In this document: one piece after another, positions 23,924 through 33,378 of the stretch
Position numbering within the stretch: the stretch's first letter is position 1
Layout: each line of letters begins with the position of its first letter
Assembly: GCF_028463845.1 (NCBI RefSeq)
Contig: NZ_CP116805.1
Span: forward strand, 434,001 to 498,000
Reading direction: 5' to 3'
Length of the DNA: 64,000 bases
Source of the DNA: Gimibacter soli
Lineage (GTDB): Bacteria; Pseudomonadota; Alphaproteobacteria; Sphingomonadales; Kordiimonadaceae
Notes under the pieces: generated by a model
Seen by the model: the letters and a program-made list of their open reading frames with translations, nothing else
Told to the model about the DNA's origin: nothing
The model's database searches: none
Translations under genes and position numbers: made by a program

Positions 23924-24709
23924 AAGCTTTTTGCCCTGTTGCTGATTGTCTCCTGTGCCAGCACCGCCCGTGCAAACGAGGCTGCAGACGCCTATCGGCA
24001 GGGGCGTTTTCTAGTCGCCCGCGATCTCGGCCGGTCCCTCGGGGACGCCGACAGCCTCGCCTGGGCGTGCCGCGCCGGCCTTGTTATCGGCGGTTACAGC
24101 GGCGATGCCCGGCAATCTGCCCATGACCTGCACGGCGCACTTGAAGACTGCGACGCCGCGCTCGCCCTTGATCCCGACCATCCGTTTGCCCTCGTCAGCC
24201 GCGCGCTTGCCATCGGGTTCGAGGGAAAGCGCGTGAAGAAGGCCAATCTCGCCAAAGCATCGCGCGAGATGCTTGAAGGCGCCCTCACGCGCCACCCCGA
24301 CGACCCGCTGGTGCTTGGCGCACTCGGCGGCTGGCATGCGGCTGTTTCACGATCCGGCTTTCTGGCGCGCGCCGTTCTCGGCGGCAATTCAAAAGTTGCG
24401 CGGGACTATTTTGAACAGGCCCTTGCCCTCGCGCCTGAAAATTTGCCGATCCGCTTTGAATTTCTGAAATTCCTTGCAACAGGTAACAGTGATGAACGCA
24501 AGGAAGCCCTTGAAGGCCTCGTAGCCTTTGAGGCAATGACACCATCGGACGCGTTCGACCGGATGCTGCTCGAAAAAGCGCGCGCCCTGACGGATGCCCT
24601 GAAAGTGAACGACAAACGCGCCATCCGGGACGCCCGTGAGGCCGCCAGCGCCTTCACCAATATCGACGATGCGAAGGAAGAGGTTGAGCCTTACCCGCTC
24701 GCCCAATGA
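23918..24709 (+). CDS. Exported TPR-like protein
   Basis: The 263-residue product has a signal peptide (MKKLFALLLIVSCASTARA) followed by helical repeats: LEDCDAALALDPDHPFALVSRALA, MLEGALTRHPDDPLVLGALGG and ARDYFEQALALAPENLPIRFEFLKF, which look like TPR units. It is probably periplasmic. The start codon lies within a perfect hairpin. It is followed closely by cytochrome b561 and two YceI genes, so it may assist that cassette. Function unknown. Confidence 0.65.
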   Translation: MKKLFALLLIVSCASTARANEAADAYRQGRFLVARDLGRSLGDADSLAWACRAGLVIGGYSGDARQSAHDLHGALEDCDAALALDPDHPFALVSRALAIGFEGKRVKKANLAKASREMLEGALTRHPDDPLVLGALGGWHAAVSRSGFLARAVLGGNSKVARDYFEQALALAPENLPIRFEFLKFLATGNSDERKEALEGLVAFEAMTPSDAFDRMLLEKARALTDALKVNDKRAIRDAREAASAFTNIDDAKEEVEPYPLAQ

Positions 24710-24726
24710 ATACCAAAGGGGGACAT

Positions 24727-25296
24727 ATGCCAGGGAACGCCGGGGCCAATCGATACAGCCTTGTTGCCATCGTCCTGCATTGGCTGCTCGCTGCGATGGT
24801 GATCGCGCTGCTGATTCTCGGCCCCGTCATGACAGACATGGGCGATGACGACCTGATGCTGAAGTTCGACCTTTACCAGTGGCACAAATCGCTTGGCATC
24901 AGCGTTCTCATTCTCACGCTCTTACGGATCGGCTGGCGTATCATGAAGGCCCCGCCTCCGCTGCCTGCCGCCATGGCGCGGCGTGATATCTTGCTAGCCC
25001 GCACGATGCATGCGCTTCTCTATGTCCTCACCCTTGCCATTCCGCTCGCCGGGTGGGTGACGGTGTCGGCGTCGCCGCTGGGTATTCCGACCTATCTTTA
25101 TGGCACAGTCCCGTGGCCGCACCTGCCGGTTACCGGTGAAGCGGCAGAGGCCATCGCCAAGACGGTGCATGCCGCGCTGGCGTGGGGGCTGATGTTCCTT
25201 GCCGTCGGGCATATCCTCGCTGCCCTCTATCACCAGTTCGCCCTCAAAGACGGGCTCCTTGCCCGCATGTTCCCTATCGGAGACCCGCGCCCATGA
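24727..25296 (+). CDS. Cytochrome b561 family protein
   Basis: The 189-residue protein has four membrane helices with haem-ligand histidines in typical places: IVLHWLLAAMVIALLILGP, YQWHKSLGISVLILTLLRI, ARTMHALLYVLTLAIPLAGW and KTVHAALAWGLMFLAVGHI. Bacterial b561 proteins carry two b haems and shuttle electrons, often from quinol, at the inner membrane. I chose 24727 because AAAGGGGGACAT lies just upstream; 24706 would overlap the previous stop. Followed by two YceI genes, a classic association. Confidence 0.92.
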   Translation: MPGNAGANRYSLVAIVLHWLLAAMVIALLILGPVMTDMGDDDLMLKFDLYQWHKSLGISVLILTLLRIGWRIMKAPPPLPAAMARRDILLARTMHALLYVLTLAIPLAGWVTVSASPLGIPTYLYGTVPWPHLPVTGEAAEAIAKTVHAALAWGLMFLAVGHILAALYHQFALKDGLLARMFPIGDPRP

Positions 25297-25844
25297 AAGC
25301 TTTCATCGCTGTATTCATGCTTGCCACCGCGCCCGCAGCCGCGAGCGACTGGCAGCTTGACCGAGAGGCCAGCCATCTGGGCTTTGCCTACCAGCAGACG
25401 GGCGCACCCACTGAGGGACAGTTCAGCGCCTTCGACGCCGATATCAGCTTCGACCCTGCCGATCCGGCAGCTGCGAAAATCAGGGTGGTTGTCGACCTCG
25501 CCTCGATCGACCTCGGCGCCAAAGACCGTAACAAGATCGCGGCTGACCCGATATGGTTCGACAGCGGCGCCCACAGTGAAGCTGTTTTCACCGCAACTGG
25601 CGCGACCTCCCTTGGTGGAAACCGCTACCGCGCCGACGGAGCTCTTGCCATCAAGGGTATCGAAAAGCCCGCAACGCTTGATTTTACCCTCGATATCGAT
25701 GGCGATACCGCCCACGCCGTTGGCAGCGCCACGCTCGCCCGGCTCGACTGGGACCTGGGCGGTGGCCAATATGCCTCCGAACGCTTCATCGGATTCAGCG
25801 TCCAGGTGAATTTTGACATCAAGGCCGAAAGGATTGCCCCGTGA
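25293..25844 (+). CDS. YceI-family periplasmic protein
   Basis: The 183-residue product has a short signal peptide (cleaved near AAA/SDW) and a YceI lipocalin-like barrel: WQLDREASHLGFAYQQTG, KIRVVVDLASIDLGAKDRN, DPIWFDSGAHSEAVFTATG, and DLGGGQYASERFIGFSVQV at the end. YceI proteins bind polyisoprenoids such as ubiquinone-like lipids. The start overlaps the b561 stop, so the two are translationally coupled. A redox or quinone-binding partnership is likely. Confidence 0.92.
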   Translation: MKAFIAVFMLATAPAAASDWQLDREASHLGFAYQQTGAPTEGQFSAFDADISFDPADPAAAKIRVVVDLASIDLGAKDRNKIAADPIWFDSGAHSEAVFTATGATSLGGNRYRADGALAIKGIEKPATLDFTLDIDGDTAHAVGSATLARLDWDLGGGQYASERFIGFSVQVNFDIKAERIAP

Positions 25845-26467
25845 CCCTGCGCCACACTGCCACCGCCGCCCTCATTGCTGCCGCCCTTGGCCTTGGCGCC
25901 TGCCGGGGGATTGTCGATACCGTCTATCCGGTGAATGTGGCGCCTTCATCGATCCATGCCGGCAGCTACAGCATTGATCCCTCCCATGCGGGCGTCATCT
26001 TCAATATCCGGCATATGGAACTGGCCCGCTTTTACGGCCGCATTCCGGTGAAGGATGGATCGCTCGCCATCGACCCCGATAGCCCCGAGACGGCCAAACT
26101 GCAGGTCACGATGGATGCCGCCGGGCTCGACACTGCCAATCCGGTGCTGGACGAGAAATTGCGGGATCTGGTTTCAGCCGACGAATATCCGGAGATCACA
26201 TTTGAGAGCATATCGGTTGTCCGGACCGGCGAAGCGACCGCCAATGTGACCGGCAACCTGACCATCGCCAAGGCAACAAAGCCGGTGACGCTTGTCGTTA
26301 CCTTCGCCGGCAGACGCACAGATCCCCTGAGCGGCGATGACCGCATGGGTTTCGATGCGACAGGGACAATCAGGCTCAGCGAGTTCGGCCTCTCGGCTGT
26401 CTGGACCCCTTTTGTCGCTGACGAACTGGACCTGACAATCGGGGCCGAATTCACACGGCAGAAATAG
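25841..26467 (+). CDS. YceI-family lipoprotein
   Basis: The 208-residue protein has a lipobox ending LGLGAC near residue 20, so it is probably lipidated, unlike its soluble neighbour. The barrel shows YSIDPSHAGVIFNIRHMELARFYGRI, LDEKLRDLVSADEYPEITFES, GNLTIAKATKPVTLVVTF and IRLSEFGLSAVW. The GTG start overlaps the previous YceI stop (GTGA). The pair suggests one soluble and one membrane-tethered polyisoprenoid-binding protein serving the b561. Confidence 0.9.
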   Translation: MTLRHTATAALIAAALGLGACRGIVDTVYPVNVAPSSIHAGSYSIDPSHAGVIFNIRHMELARFYGRIPVKDGSLAIDPDSPETAKLQVTMDAAGLDTANPVLDEKLRDLVSADEYPEITFESISVVRTGEATANVTGNLTIAKATKPVTLVVTFAGRRTDPLSGDDRMGFDATGTIRLSEFGLSAVWTPFVADELDLTIGAEFTRQK

Positions 26468-26470
26468 GCT

Positions 26471-26881
26471 TCAGAAAGTTTTCTGGCGGGTCGCTGTTGC
26501 GCGCTCGATGGCGGCTGCCGTCAGCCGGTCGATGCCGAGCGTGTGGCGGATGATCTCGAGGAGGCGCAGTTCTTCCTGCGGAAGCTGGCCGTCCGAAGCT
26601 GCCACCTCGCAGGCGACCGAATAGACAAGGTCATAATCCTTTTCAGGCACCGCCTCAGCGACGAGGCCAAGGATGGCATCGAGGCCTTCCTCGCTCTGCA
26701 GGAGATCGATGCAGGTGTCGGTGTCGGTCGCCAGATGCTCGATCCGGTATCCCCGAAGTGCGGGAAGATAACCGACAAGTCCGGTCATCCGCTCGAGTTC
26801 GCGGTCCGTCATCGCATCATCGGACGCAGAGACAAGGACCATCGTATAGATGAGGGCGGTTTCCGGGCTGATCGTGGACAT
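26471..26881 (-). CDS. TerB-family tellurite-resistance-like protein
   Basis: The 136-residue all-helical protein has the TerB/DjlA-like pattern: an early acidic turn SASDDAMTDRELERM and a late VACEVAASDGQLPQEELRLLEIIRHTLGID, both resembling the metal-binding helix-turn regions of TerB. No other ter genes are nearby, so a direct tellurite role is doubtful. AAGGAAC precedes the ATG at 26881. It converges on the YceI lipoprotein gene and lies downstream of the helicase gene on the same strand. Confidence 0.8.
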   Translation of the reverse strand: MSTISPETALIYTMVLVSASDDAMTDRELERMTGLVGYLPALRGYRIEHLATDTDTCIDLLQSEEGLDAILGLVAEAVPEKDYDLVYSVACEVAASDGQLPQEELRLLEIIRHTLGIDRLTAAAIERATATRQKTF

Positions 26882-26947
26882 GGGATTCTTGTTCCTTGAA
26901 TAATCGACTGTTCCGAACGTGGGGCAAATCGGCGGTCGCTGCAAGTC

Positions 26948-29728
26948 TCAGCGGCCGAAAAATTCACGGACCGAGGCAATCGCCGCGGCAAGCCCGAGCC
27001 TTTCAGCCACCACGCCTTCAGGCAAGCCTTCCAGAAGCCGGGTCGGCGTGCGGGCATCCAGAATGACGAACACGCCCCGGTCACCGGCCCGCCGGATAAG
27101 CCGGCCAAAGCCCTGTGCCAGCTTCATCCGTGTCTGCATATCGTCGTAAGCCGTACCGCCGAAAGCATCACGGCGCGCTTTATGGAGGAGCGTCGGGCGT
27201 GGCCACGGCACGCGGTCCAACACCAGAAGGCGCAGGCTTTCCCCCGGCACATCAACGCCGTCGCGCACGGCATCGGTGCCAAGAAGGCAGGCGTGCGGGT
27301 CATCGCGGAAGATATCGACAAGGGTAGCTGTGTCGATCGGGTCCACATGCTGGGCATAAAGCGGCAGGCCGGCCTCTTCCATCGGCCCGGCGATCTTATC
27401 CCACGTGGCCTTCAGGCGCTTGATCGCAGTGAAAAGGCCAAGGCCGCCACCACCTGAGGCGAGGAAAAGCTCACGGTAAGCCGACGCCACCTGGGCTGCG
27501 TCCATGCGGTTCACGTCATTCACCACGATCACGCGGGTCTGAGCCGCATAATCGAAGGGGGAAGGTACGGCAAGCCGACGCGCAGTGACGGGCAGATGCT
27601 TGGCGCCCGAGCGCAGGTCAACCCCGGCCCATCCGTCGCCCTCTTTATCCGCCGCGCGGTCGCGGAGGGTCGCTGATGTGACAAGAACACCGTGCGCGGG
27701 TGTGAACACCATATCGGCGAGCGGCTTGGTGGGGTCGATGAAATGACGGCGCATGCCAACGTCGCGCTCGCGGCCGTCCACCCGGTCGAGCTCGAACCAG
27801 TCGACGAAAATGTCAGGCACCGTACCGCCGAGCGACAGGAGCATTTCCATCCAGCTTTTGACCATTTCAGCGCGGAGCTTGAGGCTGCGGGCCGCGACCT
27901 CAAGCCGGCCACGGTCCCCGGTTTCCAGAATGTCGGCATCTTCATCGAGCCGCGCGAGGAGCGAGGCGGCAAGCGCCACCATCGGCCGCGCAAGGCCGGA
28001 AAGCGCCTCGGCAAGCTGCCCCGCAGCCGTCAGGAGCGCCGGCGGTGGGGCGGCAACCCCGGCCTCGACCGCCAGGCCGAACTCCACATTGTTCGCCCGC
28101 GCCAGCACGACAGCGCGCACTTCCATCAGGAAGGTTTCAAACCGGGTCATGGCGGCAGCCCCCGCCACCCGGCTCGCCCAGCCATCGGACGGCAGCACGC
28201 GTGCGGCTTCCAGAACCCCATCCAGAAGCGCCTTGGCGTCGGCATCATCGGCGATCAGTTCCTCGATCCGGTTCCGAAGGCCACGGGCACGGGTTGCGCC
28301 CCCCGATTCCTTGCCCCTGATCCAGCGGCGGAGCTCGCCTCCTTCAAGGCCGGTCAGCGCCACCGCAAAGGCGCTGTCGGCGGCATCAAAAAGGTGATGG
28401 CCTTCATCGAAGACCAGCCGTTTCGGCAGGTCGGGGTCGCCGTAGCGATTGGCAGCCTGCGCGATGGTCAGGGCATGGTTCGCGACCACCAGATCGGCGT
28501 GGCGCGCCTTGCGCCCGGCGCGCTCGATATAGCAGCGCCGGTAATGCTGGCATGCGGCATAAAGGCATTCGCCGCGCCGGTCGGTGAGCCCTGCGATACG
28601 GGCCGCGCCAAAGTGGGCGCCAAGCCAGCTCGGGAAATCGCCGCCGATCATGTCGCCGTCGCGGGTGAAGCGCGCCCAGCGCACCACAAGCCCCATCAGC
28701 ACGCTGTCGCGGTCCGCCCCGCCACCAAGCGGCAAGGCACCCCGCTGCATCACGGCGGTCAGCGTTTCCTCGATATTCAGGAGGCAGGCGTAATTTTCCC
28801 GGCCCTTGCGGATCACGGCCTTGCGAGCCTTCCTTGTAGGATCGGGATAAAGCCTTGAAAGTTCCTGATCGAGCTGGCGCTGCAGGTTCTTGGTGAAGGT
28901 GGAAAGCCAGACAGGCGCGCCGTTTGTTTCAGCCCAGAGGCTGGCGGGTGCGATGTAACCCAGCGTTTTGCCCGTGCCGGTGCCAGCCTCCAGTATCTGC
29001 ATGTTCGGCCCGCCTTCCATCTCGCGCGGGCGGAAGCTGTGGGTGGCGGCAGCGGCAAAGCGGCGCTGGCCTTCGCGGGTTTCGGAAGCATTCCCTAAAA
29101 GTTCGGCCAGCCGACTTTCTGACGACGCCGGGTCCACTGGGTCATCGCCCGGCGGCGGGGGCGGCCCCATGTCTTCCCATTCAGGCAGCGCTGTCCACAC
29201 GCGGAGGCCGTCGTCGCGGCTATGGTCGGGGAAACGGCGCACTGCCCCCATCACCATCGGCCCCCAAGCCCAGCCGGCACGCGCCATCATGCCGGCGACC
29301 CGTTCGGCCCCGGCCCGATACCGCCAGATCTCGGCGCCCGCCTCGGCAAGCAATCGTTCCGCCACTGCCCGCATGGCCATGCACTGGTCTTCAAGGGTGG
29401 CGACAGGCAGATCAAGCGACAGTGCCTTCATCAGCCCGCCAAGCGTCGGCAGGCAGTAGCGTGCCGGACGCACGAAGGCGTAAAGCTCCAGAAGATCGAA
29501 CGCCTGAAACTCGGAAAGGTTCAGCCGGCGGGCTGCAGCGGGCCGTGAAACAATCAGGTGCGGTTCGCGGACCAGATAGCCGGCGGCTTCATGCGGCCTC
29601 AGGGTTTCGATCACGCCGTCCGCATCAAGCCGGCAGCTTTCGCGCACCGAAAGCGCCATCACCGGCAGGCCATCAAGCCCCCTGCCCGCGCCGCCGCTTT
29701 CCGCATCGTATCCTGCCATGACCGTCAT
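26948..29728 (-). CDS. DinG/XPD-like iron-sulfur DNA helicase
   Basis: The protein of about 926 residues has Walker A EAGTGTGKTLGY near 248, a DEAH-box variant FDEGHHLFD near 438, and helicase motifs V-VI in CLLGTDAVRDGVDVPG and QGFGRLIRRAGDRG. Between motifs I and II lie cysteines (NYACLLN near 313, ECLYAACQHYRRC near 385-396) spaced as for a 4Fe-4S cluster. About 240 N-terminal residues precede the helicase core. It should unwind DNA 5' to 3' in repair. The start is uncertain (29728 or 29719); an open frame extends to 29950 over the divergent lysK leader. Confidence 0.88.
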   Translation of the reverse strand: MTVMAGYDAESGGAGRGLDGLPVMALSVRESCRLDADGVIETLRPHEAAGYLVREPHLIVSRPAAARRLNLSEFQAFDLLELYAFVRPARYCLPTLGGLMKALSLDLPVATLEDQCMAMRAVAERLLAEAGAEIWRYRAGAERVAGMMARAGWAWGPMVMGAVRRFPDHSRDDGLRVWTALPEWEDMGPPPPPGDDPVDPASSESRLAELLGNASETREGQRRFAAAATHSFRPREMEGGPNMQILEAGTGTGKTLGYIAPASLWAETNGAPVWLSTFTKNLQRQLDQELSRLYPDPTRKARKAVIRKGRENYACLLNIEETLTAVMQRGALPLGGGADRDSVLMGLVVRWARFTRDGDMIGGDFPSWLGAHFGAARIAGLTDRRGECLYAACQHYRRCYIERAGRKARHADLVVANHALTIAQAANRYGDPDLPKRLVFDEGHHLFDAADSAFAVALTGLEGGELRRWIRGKESGGATRARGLRNRIEELIADDADAKALLDGVLEAARVLPSDGWASRVAGAAAMTRFETFLMEVRAVVLARANNVEFGLAVEAGVAAPPPALLTAAGQLAEALSGLARPMVALAASLLARLDEDADILETGDRGRLEVAARSLKLRAEMVKSWMEMLLSLGGTVPDIFVDWFELDRVDGRERDVGMRRHFIDPTKPLADMVFTPAHGVLVTSATLRDRAADKEGDGWAGVDLRSGAKHLPVTARRLAVPSPFDYAAQTRVIVVNDVNRMDAAQVASAYRELFLASGGGGLGLFTAIKRLKATWDKIAGPMEEAGLPLYAQHVDPIDTATLVDIFRDDPHACLLGTDAVRDGVDVPGESLRLLVLDRVPWPRPTLLHKARRDAFGGTAYDDMQTRMKLAQGFGRLIRRAGDRGVFVILDARTPTRLLEGLPEGVVAERLGLAAAIASVREFFGR

Positions 29729-29859
29729 GCGCCGGACATTAGCGCCAGCCCGGAGGCCGCACCACAGAAAAGCGGCGGCCCCATCCGCATCCTTGACGAA
29801 AGGCGCAGAAATGCTTAGCTTCCGCCCACTTTTGAACCCCATCCCCAAAAGGTGCCAAC

Positions 29860-31443
29860 ATGACCGATAATGCCGCGCTTGCGCTTGCCTCCAACGCCTG
29901 GCCTTTCCAGGAAGCCGAGAAGCTGGTGAAGCGGTACTCGAAACAGGCACCCGAAAAGGGATATGTGCTCTTTGAGACCGGCTATGGCCCCTCGGGCCTG
30001 CCGCACATCGGCACCTTTGGCGAGGTTGCCCGCACCACGATGGTGATGCGCGCCTTCCGCGAGCTTTCGGACATCCCGACCCGCCTCATCTGTTTCTCGG
30101 ATGATATGGACGGCATGCGGAAGATTCCCGAAAACGTGCCGAACCAGGAAATGCTGAGGGAACATCTGCAGAAGCCGCTGACCGCCGTGCCCGATCCCTT
30201 CGGCACGCATGGCAGCTTTGGCGAGCACAATAACGCGCGCCTTTGCGCTTTCCTCGATTCCTTCGGCTTCGATTACGTGTTCGCGTCCGCGACTGACTAT
30301 TACAAATCGGGCAAGTTCGACGGTGTGCTGAAGCTCGCCGCTGAACGCTATGACGACATCATGAAAGTGATGCTGCCGACGCTCGGCGCCGAGCGGCAGG
30401 CGACCTATTCGCCCTTCCTGCCGATTTCGCCGAAATCCGGCCGCGTGCTTTATGTGCCCATGAAGAATGTGGACGCAAAAGCCGGTACCATCACGTTTGA
30501 TGATGAAGACGGCGAAGAGCTGACCGTCTCCGTCACCGGCGGCAATTGCAAACTACAGTGGAAGCCGGACTTTGGCATGCGCTGGGCGGCCCTTGATGTT
30601 GATTTCGAGATGTTCGGCAAGGACCACCAGACGAACGCTGTGGTCTATGACCGCATCTGCCAGATTCTGGGCGGCCGCGCGCCCGAGCATTATGTTTACG
30701 AGCTGTTCCTTGACGACAAGGGCGAGAAAATCTCCAAGTCCAAAGGCAATGGCATCTCGATCGAGGAATGGCTGACCTATGCCAGCCCCGAAAGCCTCGC
30801 CCTTTACATGTACCAGAACCCGCGCAAGGCAAAGCGGCTGTATTTCGACGTGATCCCGAAGGCGGTGGACGAATATTACAGCTTCGTCGAAGCCTTTGGC
30901 CGTCAGGACGAGGCCGAGCGTTTCAAGAACCCGGCATGGCATATCCATGGCGGCAATGTTGAGCAGAAGAACCTGCCGGTGAGCTTCGCCCTCCTCCTCA
31001 ACCTCGTTTCCGCGGCAAATGCCGAAGACAAGGCCACGCTTTGGGGCTTCGTCTCGCGCTATGTGCCGGGTGCCACGGCTGAGGCCTACCCCGAGCTTGA
31101 CCGCCTGATGGGCTATGCGATCCGCTATTACGATGACTTCGTGAAACCGACGAAGGTCTTCCGTCTGGCAACCGATGCCGAGAAAGCCGCTTTCGACGGC
31201 CTCATCGCGCGCCTGAAGGCCCTGCCCGCAACCGAGACGGACGCCGAAGTGATCATGACCGAGGTCTATTCAGCCGGCAAAGACGCGGGCTACGAGAATC
31301 TCCGCGACTGGTTCAAGACCTGCTACGAAGTGCTCTTGGGCCAGGAACAAGGCCCGCGCATGGGCGGCTTCATCGCGCTTTACGGGATCGAGGACACGCT
31401 TGCCCTCATCGACCGCGCCCTGAAGGGCGAACTCGTCGCCTGA
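29860..31443 (+). CDS. lysK: Lysyl-tRNA synthetase, class I
   Basis: The 527-residue enzyme charges tRNA-Lys. It is the archaeal-type class I form, common in alphaproteobacteria, and not the class II LysS. Evidence: [19 protein letters not shown] near 42 (HIGH-like motif) and [14 protein letters not shown] near 286 (KMSKS motif). The [11 protein letters not shown] and [20 protein letters not shown] segments are diagnostic of LysK. A terminator follows. It is divergent from the helicase gene. Confidence 0.97.
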   Translation: MTDNAALALASNAWPFQEAEKLVKRYSKQAPEKGYVLFETGYGPSGLPHIGTFGEVARTTMVMRAFRELSDIPTRLICFSDDMDGMRKIPENVPNQEMLREHLQKPLTAVPDPFGTHGSFGEHNNARLCAFLDSFGFDYVFASATDYYKSGKFDGVLKLAAERYDDIMKVMLPTLGAERQATYSPFLPISPKSGRVLYVPMKNVDAKAGTITFDDEDGEELTVSVTGGNCKLQWKPDFGMRWAALDVDFEMFGKDHQTNAVVYDRICQILGGRAPEHYVYELFLDDKGEKISKSKGNGISIEEWLTYASPESLALYMYQNPRKAKRLYFDVIPKAVDEYYSFVEAFGRQDEAERFKNPAWHIHGGNVEQKNLPVSFALLLNLVSAANAEDKATLWGFVSRYVPGATAEAYPELDRLMGYAIRYYDDFVKPTKVFRLATDAEKAAFDGLIARLKALPATETDAEVIMTEVYSAGKDAGYENLRDWFKTCYEVLLGQEQGPRMGGFIALYGIEDTLALIDRALKGELVA

Positions 31444-31462
31444 AGCGTTCGCTGATCCAATG

Positions 31463-31495
31463 AAAAAGGGCGGCCCGATTGGTGCCGCCCTTTTT
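31463..31495. terminator. Bidirectional terminator between lysK and grpE
   Basis: AAAAAGGGCGGC (31463-31474) and GCCGCCCTTTTT form a GC-rich stem with an A/T-run on both sides and a nine-base loop. It can end both lysK and the converging hrcA-grpE transcript. Confidence 0.9.
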
Positions 31496-31518
31496 ATCTG
31501 TCCTGTCTGGCCGTCGGA

Positions 31519-32136
31519 TCAGGCCTTGGTGTCCACATGCACATCCATGGCACGCGATACGCCAACCATGGCCGGGCGCAGGAGCCGGTCCTTGATCATA
31601 TAGCCGCCGGCGATCAGCTGCACGACTGAACCCGGTGCATGCTCGGCGGTCGGCACCTCGAACATCGCCTGATGCTGCTGCGGGTCGAACCGGTCGCCCA
31701 CCGCCGGCGTCACTTCACGGATGCCGTGGCGTTCGAAAATATTGATCAGCTCGCGTTCGGTCATCTGCACGCCTTCGATCACCGGCTTCACGGCTTCATC
31801 AAGGCTTTCCGGCAAGCCCGAAAGGGCGCGGCGCAGGTTATCGGAAACATTGAGGAGATCGCGGGCGAAGCTCGTCACGGCATAGGCCGAGGCGTCCGCC
31901 TTGTCCTTCTCGGCACGGCGGCGGATATTCTCGCTTTCGGCCATGGTGCGAAGGAGCCGGTCCTTCACTTCATTGAGGTCGGCTTGCAGCTGGTTGATCA
32001 GCTCGTCTTCGCTCGGGCCGTCTTCGGCGCCCGTGAGATCGATTGTATCGCTCTCGGACTCGGCGGCGGCGTGGGCTTCGGCGTCAATGCCGATGTCGTT
32101 TTCGGGAAGGTCGCTTGCTTTGTCTTCTGCGCTCAT
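31519..32136 (-). CDS. grpE: Nucleotide exchange factor GrpE
   Basis: The 205-residue cochaperone releases ADP from DnaK. It has an acidic disordered N-terminus, a long coiled coil (LQADLNEVKDRLLRTMAESENIRRRAEKDKADA near 48-80) and the C-terminal beta domain signature with GDRFDPQQHQAMFEV and GSVVQLIAGGYMIKDRLLRPAMVGVS. I used ATG 32136; a TTG at 32148 is an alternative. It follows hrcA by 39 bases in one operon, while its partner dnaK is about 30 kb away at the window end. Confidence 0.97.
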   Translation of the reverse strand: MSAEDKASDLPENDIGIDAEAHAAAESESDTIDLTGAEDGPSEDELINQLQADLNEVKDRLLRTMAESENIRRRAEKDKADASAYAVTSFARDLLNVSDNLRRALSGLPESLDEAVKPVIEGVQMTERELINIFERHGIREVTPAVGDRFDPQQHQAMFEVPTAEHAPGSVVQLIAGGYMIKDRLLRPAMVGVSRAMDVHVDTKA

Positions 32137-32175
32137 GTCTTCACTCAATTGGTTGTATTCGGGGCTGCCGGGCTA

Positions 32176-33213
32176 TCAAAGAAGCCGGCTCACCACCTGT
32201 GCCGTGTAATCGACCATCGGGATGATCCGCGCATAGTTCAGCCGCGTGGGGCCAATGACCCCAAGCACCCCGACAATCTGGTTCGCACCGTTCATATAGG
32301 GGGAAACGACGACAGATGAACCCGAAAGTGAAAATAAATTGTTCTCGGCCCCAATGAACATCTTCACGCCGCGCCCATCACGGGCCAATTCCAGAAGCCG
32401 GATGAGGTCTTGCTTGCGCTCCAGTTCGTCAAACAGAAGCCTGATCCGCTCTAGGTCCGTCGCTTCCTGCACATTATCGAGAAGGTTCGACGTGCCCGAA
32501 ATGATCAGCGAGGCCGGCAGGTCGTTACCGCCGGACCAGACGGCAAGGCCAGCTTCCACCACGCGGGCGGTGAGGTCATCAAGCTCGGCCCGGCGCGCCT
32601 CAAGCTCGGCCCGGATCGATGTCATGGCGCCTTCAAGCGTGCGACCACCGAGGCGCGCATTCAGATAATTGCCGGCGGACACAAGCGTGGAGGCCGGCAG
32701 CCCGGCTGGCAGGCTGATGATACGGTTTTCCACGCTGCCGTCTTCCGACACCATCACGACAAGCGCGCGGCCGGGGCCGACGGGCACAAATTCGATATGG
32801 CGAACGGAAAGCTCCCGCTTCGGCACCATCACAAGGGCGGCGCAGCGCGACAGGCCGGAGAGCGCCTTGGTGGCCTCCCCCAGTGCTTCCTCGATCGTAC
32901 GGCCCGAGGAAACACAGCGGCCTTCGATGGAGGCACGCTCTTCCCGCGTCAGGTTGCCGACCTCCATCAGGCCGTCCACAAAAAGGCGCAGGCCGAAATC
33001 GGTGGGCACCCGCCCGGCTGAGGTGTGCGGCGCGGCGATCAGGCCAAGGTCTTCAAGATCTGCCATCACATTGCGGATGGTGGCGGGCGATACGGCGATC
33101 CCGTCGGCCCGGCTGATGGTGCGCGAGCCGACAGGGTCGCCGGTCTCGAGATAGGTCTCGACGATCTGGCGGAAAATGGCCTTCGAGCGTTCGTTCAGTT
33201 CGACAAGCGACAT
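32176..33213 (-). CDS. hrcA: Heat-inducible transcription repressor HrcA
   Basis: The 345-residue repressor has the N-terminal winged helix (FRQIVETYLETGDPVGSRTIS, SPATIRNVMADLEDLGLIAAPHTSAGRVPTD) and the C-terminal dimer/GAF-like region ending NQIVGVLGVIGPTRLNYARIIPMVDYTAQVV. It normally binds CIRCE elements at groESL or dnaK operons. The start at 33213 is favoured over 33234 because the predicted promoter would leave almost no leader for the latter. No CIRCE copy was seen in this window. Confidence 0.97.
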   Translation of the reverse strand: MSLVELNERSKAIFRQIVETYLETGDPVGSRTISRADGIAVSPATIRNVMADLEDLGLIAAPHTSAGRVPTDFGLRLFVDGLMEVGNLTREERASIEGRCVSSGRTIEEALGEATKALSGLSRCAALVMVPKRELSVRHIEFVPVGPGRALVVMVSEDGSVENRIISLPAGLPASTLVSAGNYLNARLGGRTLEGAMTSIRAELEARRAELDDLTARVVEAGLAVWSGGNDLPASLIISGTSNLLDNVQEATDLERIRLLFDELERKQDLIRLLELARDGRGVKMFIGAENNLFSLSGSSVVVSPYMNGANQIVGVLGVIGPTRLNYARIIPMVDYTAQVVSRLL

Positions 33214-33245
33214 GGCGTTCCATCTGCCTTTCATCTTCCAGTCGG

Positions 33246-33274
33246 AATGTAGGAACGCGGCGCCCGCGCGTCAA
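33246..33274 (-). promoter_or_regulatory. Sigma-70-type promoter of hrcA-grpE
   Basis: On the minus strand TTGACG (33274-33269) and TACATT (33251-33246) are 17 bases apart. The predicted transcript would start a few bases further and give a short leader before the hrcA ATG at 33213. It is placed back to back with the rph promoter. Confidence 0.6.
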
Positions 33275-33285
33275 TCGCTGCGCCT

Positions 33286-33314
33286 TTGACCTTGGCGACG
33301 TGCTGAGGTAGAAG
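33286..33314 (+). promoter_or_regulatory. Sigma-70-type promoter of rph-rdgB-hemW
   Basis: TTGACC (33286-33291) and TAGAAG (33309-33314) are separated by 17 bases, about 65 bases before the rph start. Both boxes match the consensus well. Confidence 0.6.
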
Positions 33315-33378
33315 AGGGGCCATTTTTGAACGGTCCAGAAAAACCGGCCCCAAAGCCGGACAAAGAAAAGGAAGAAAC

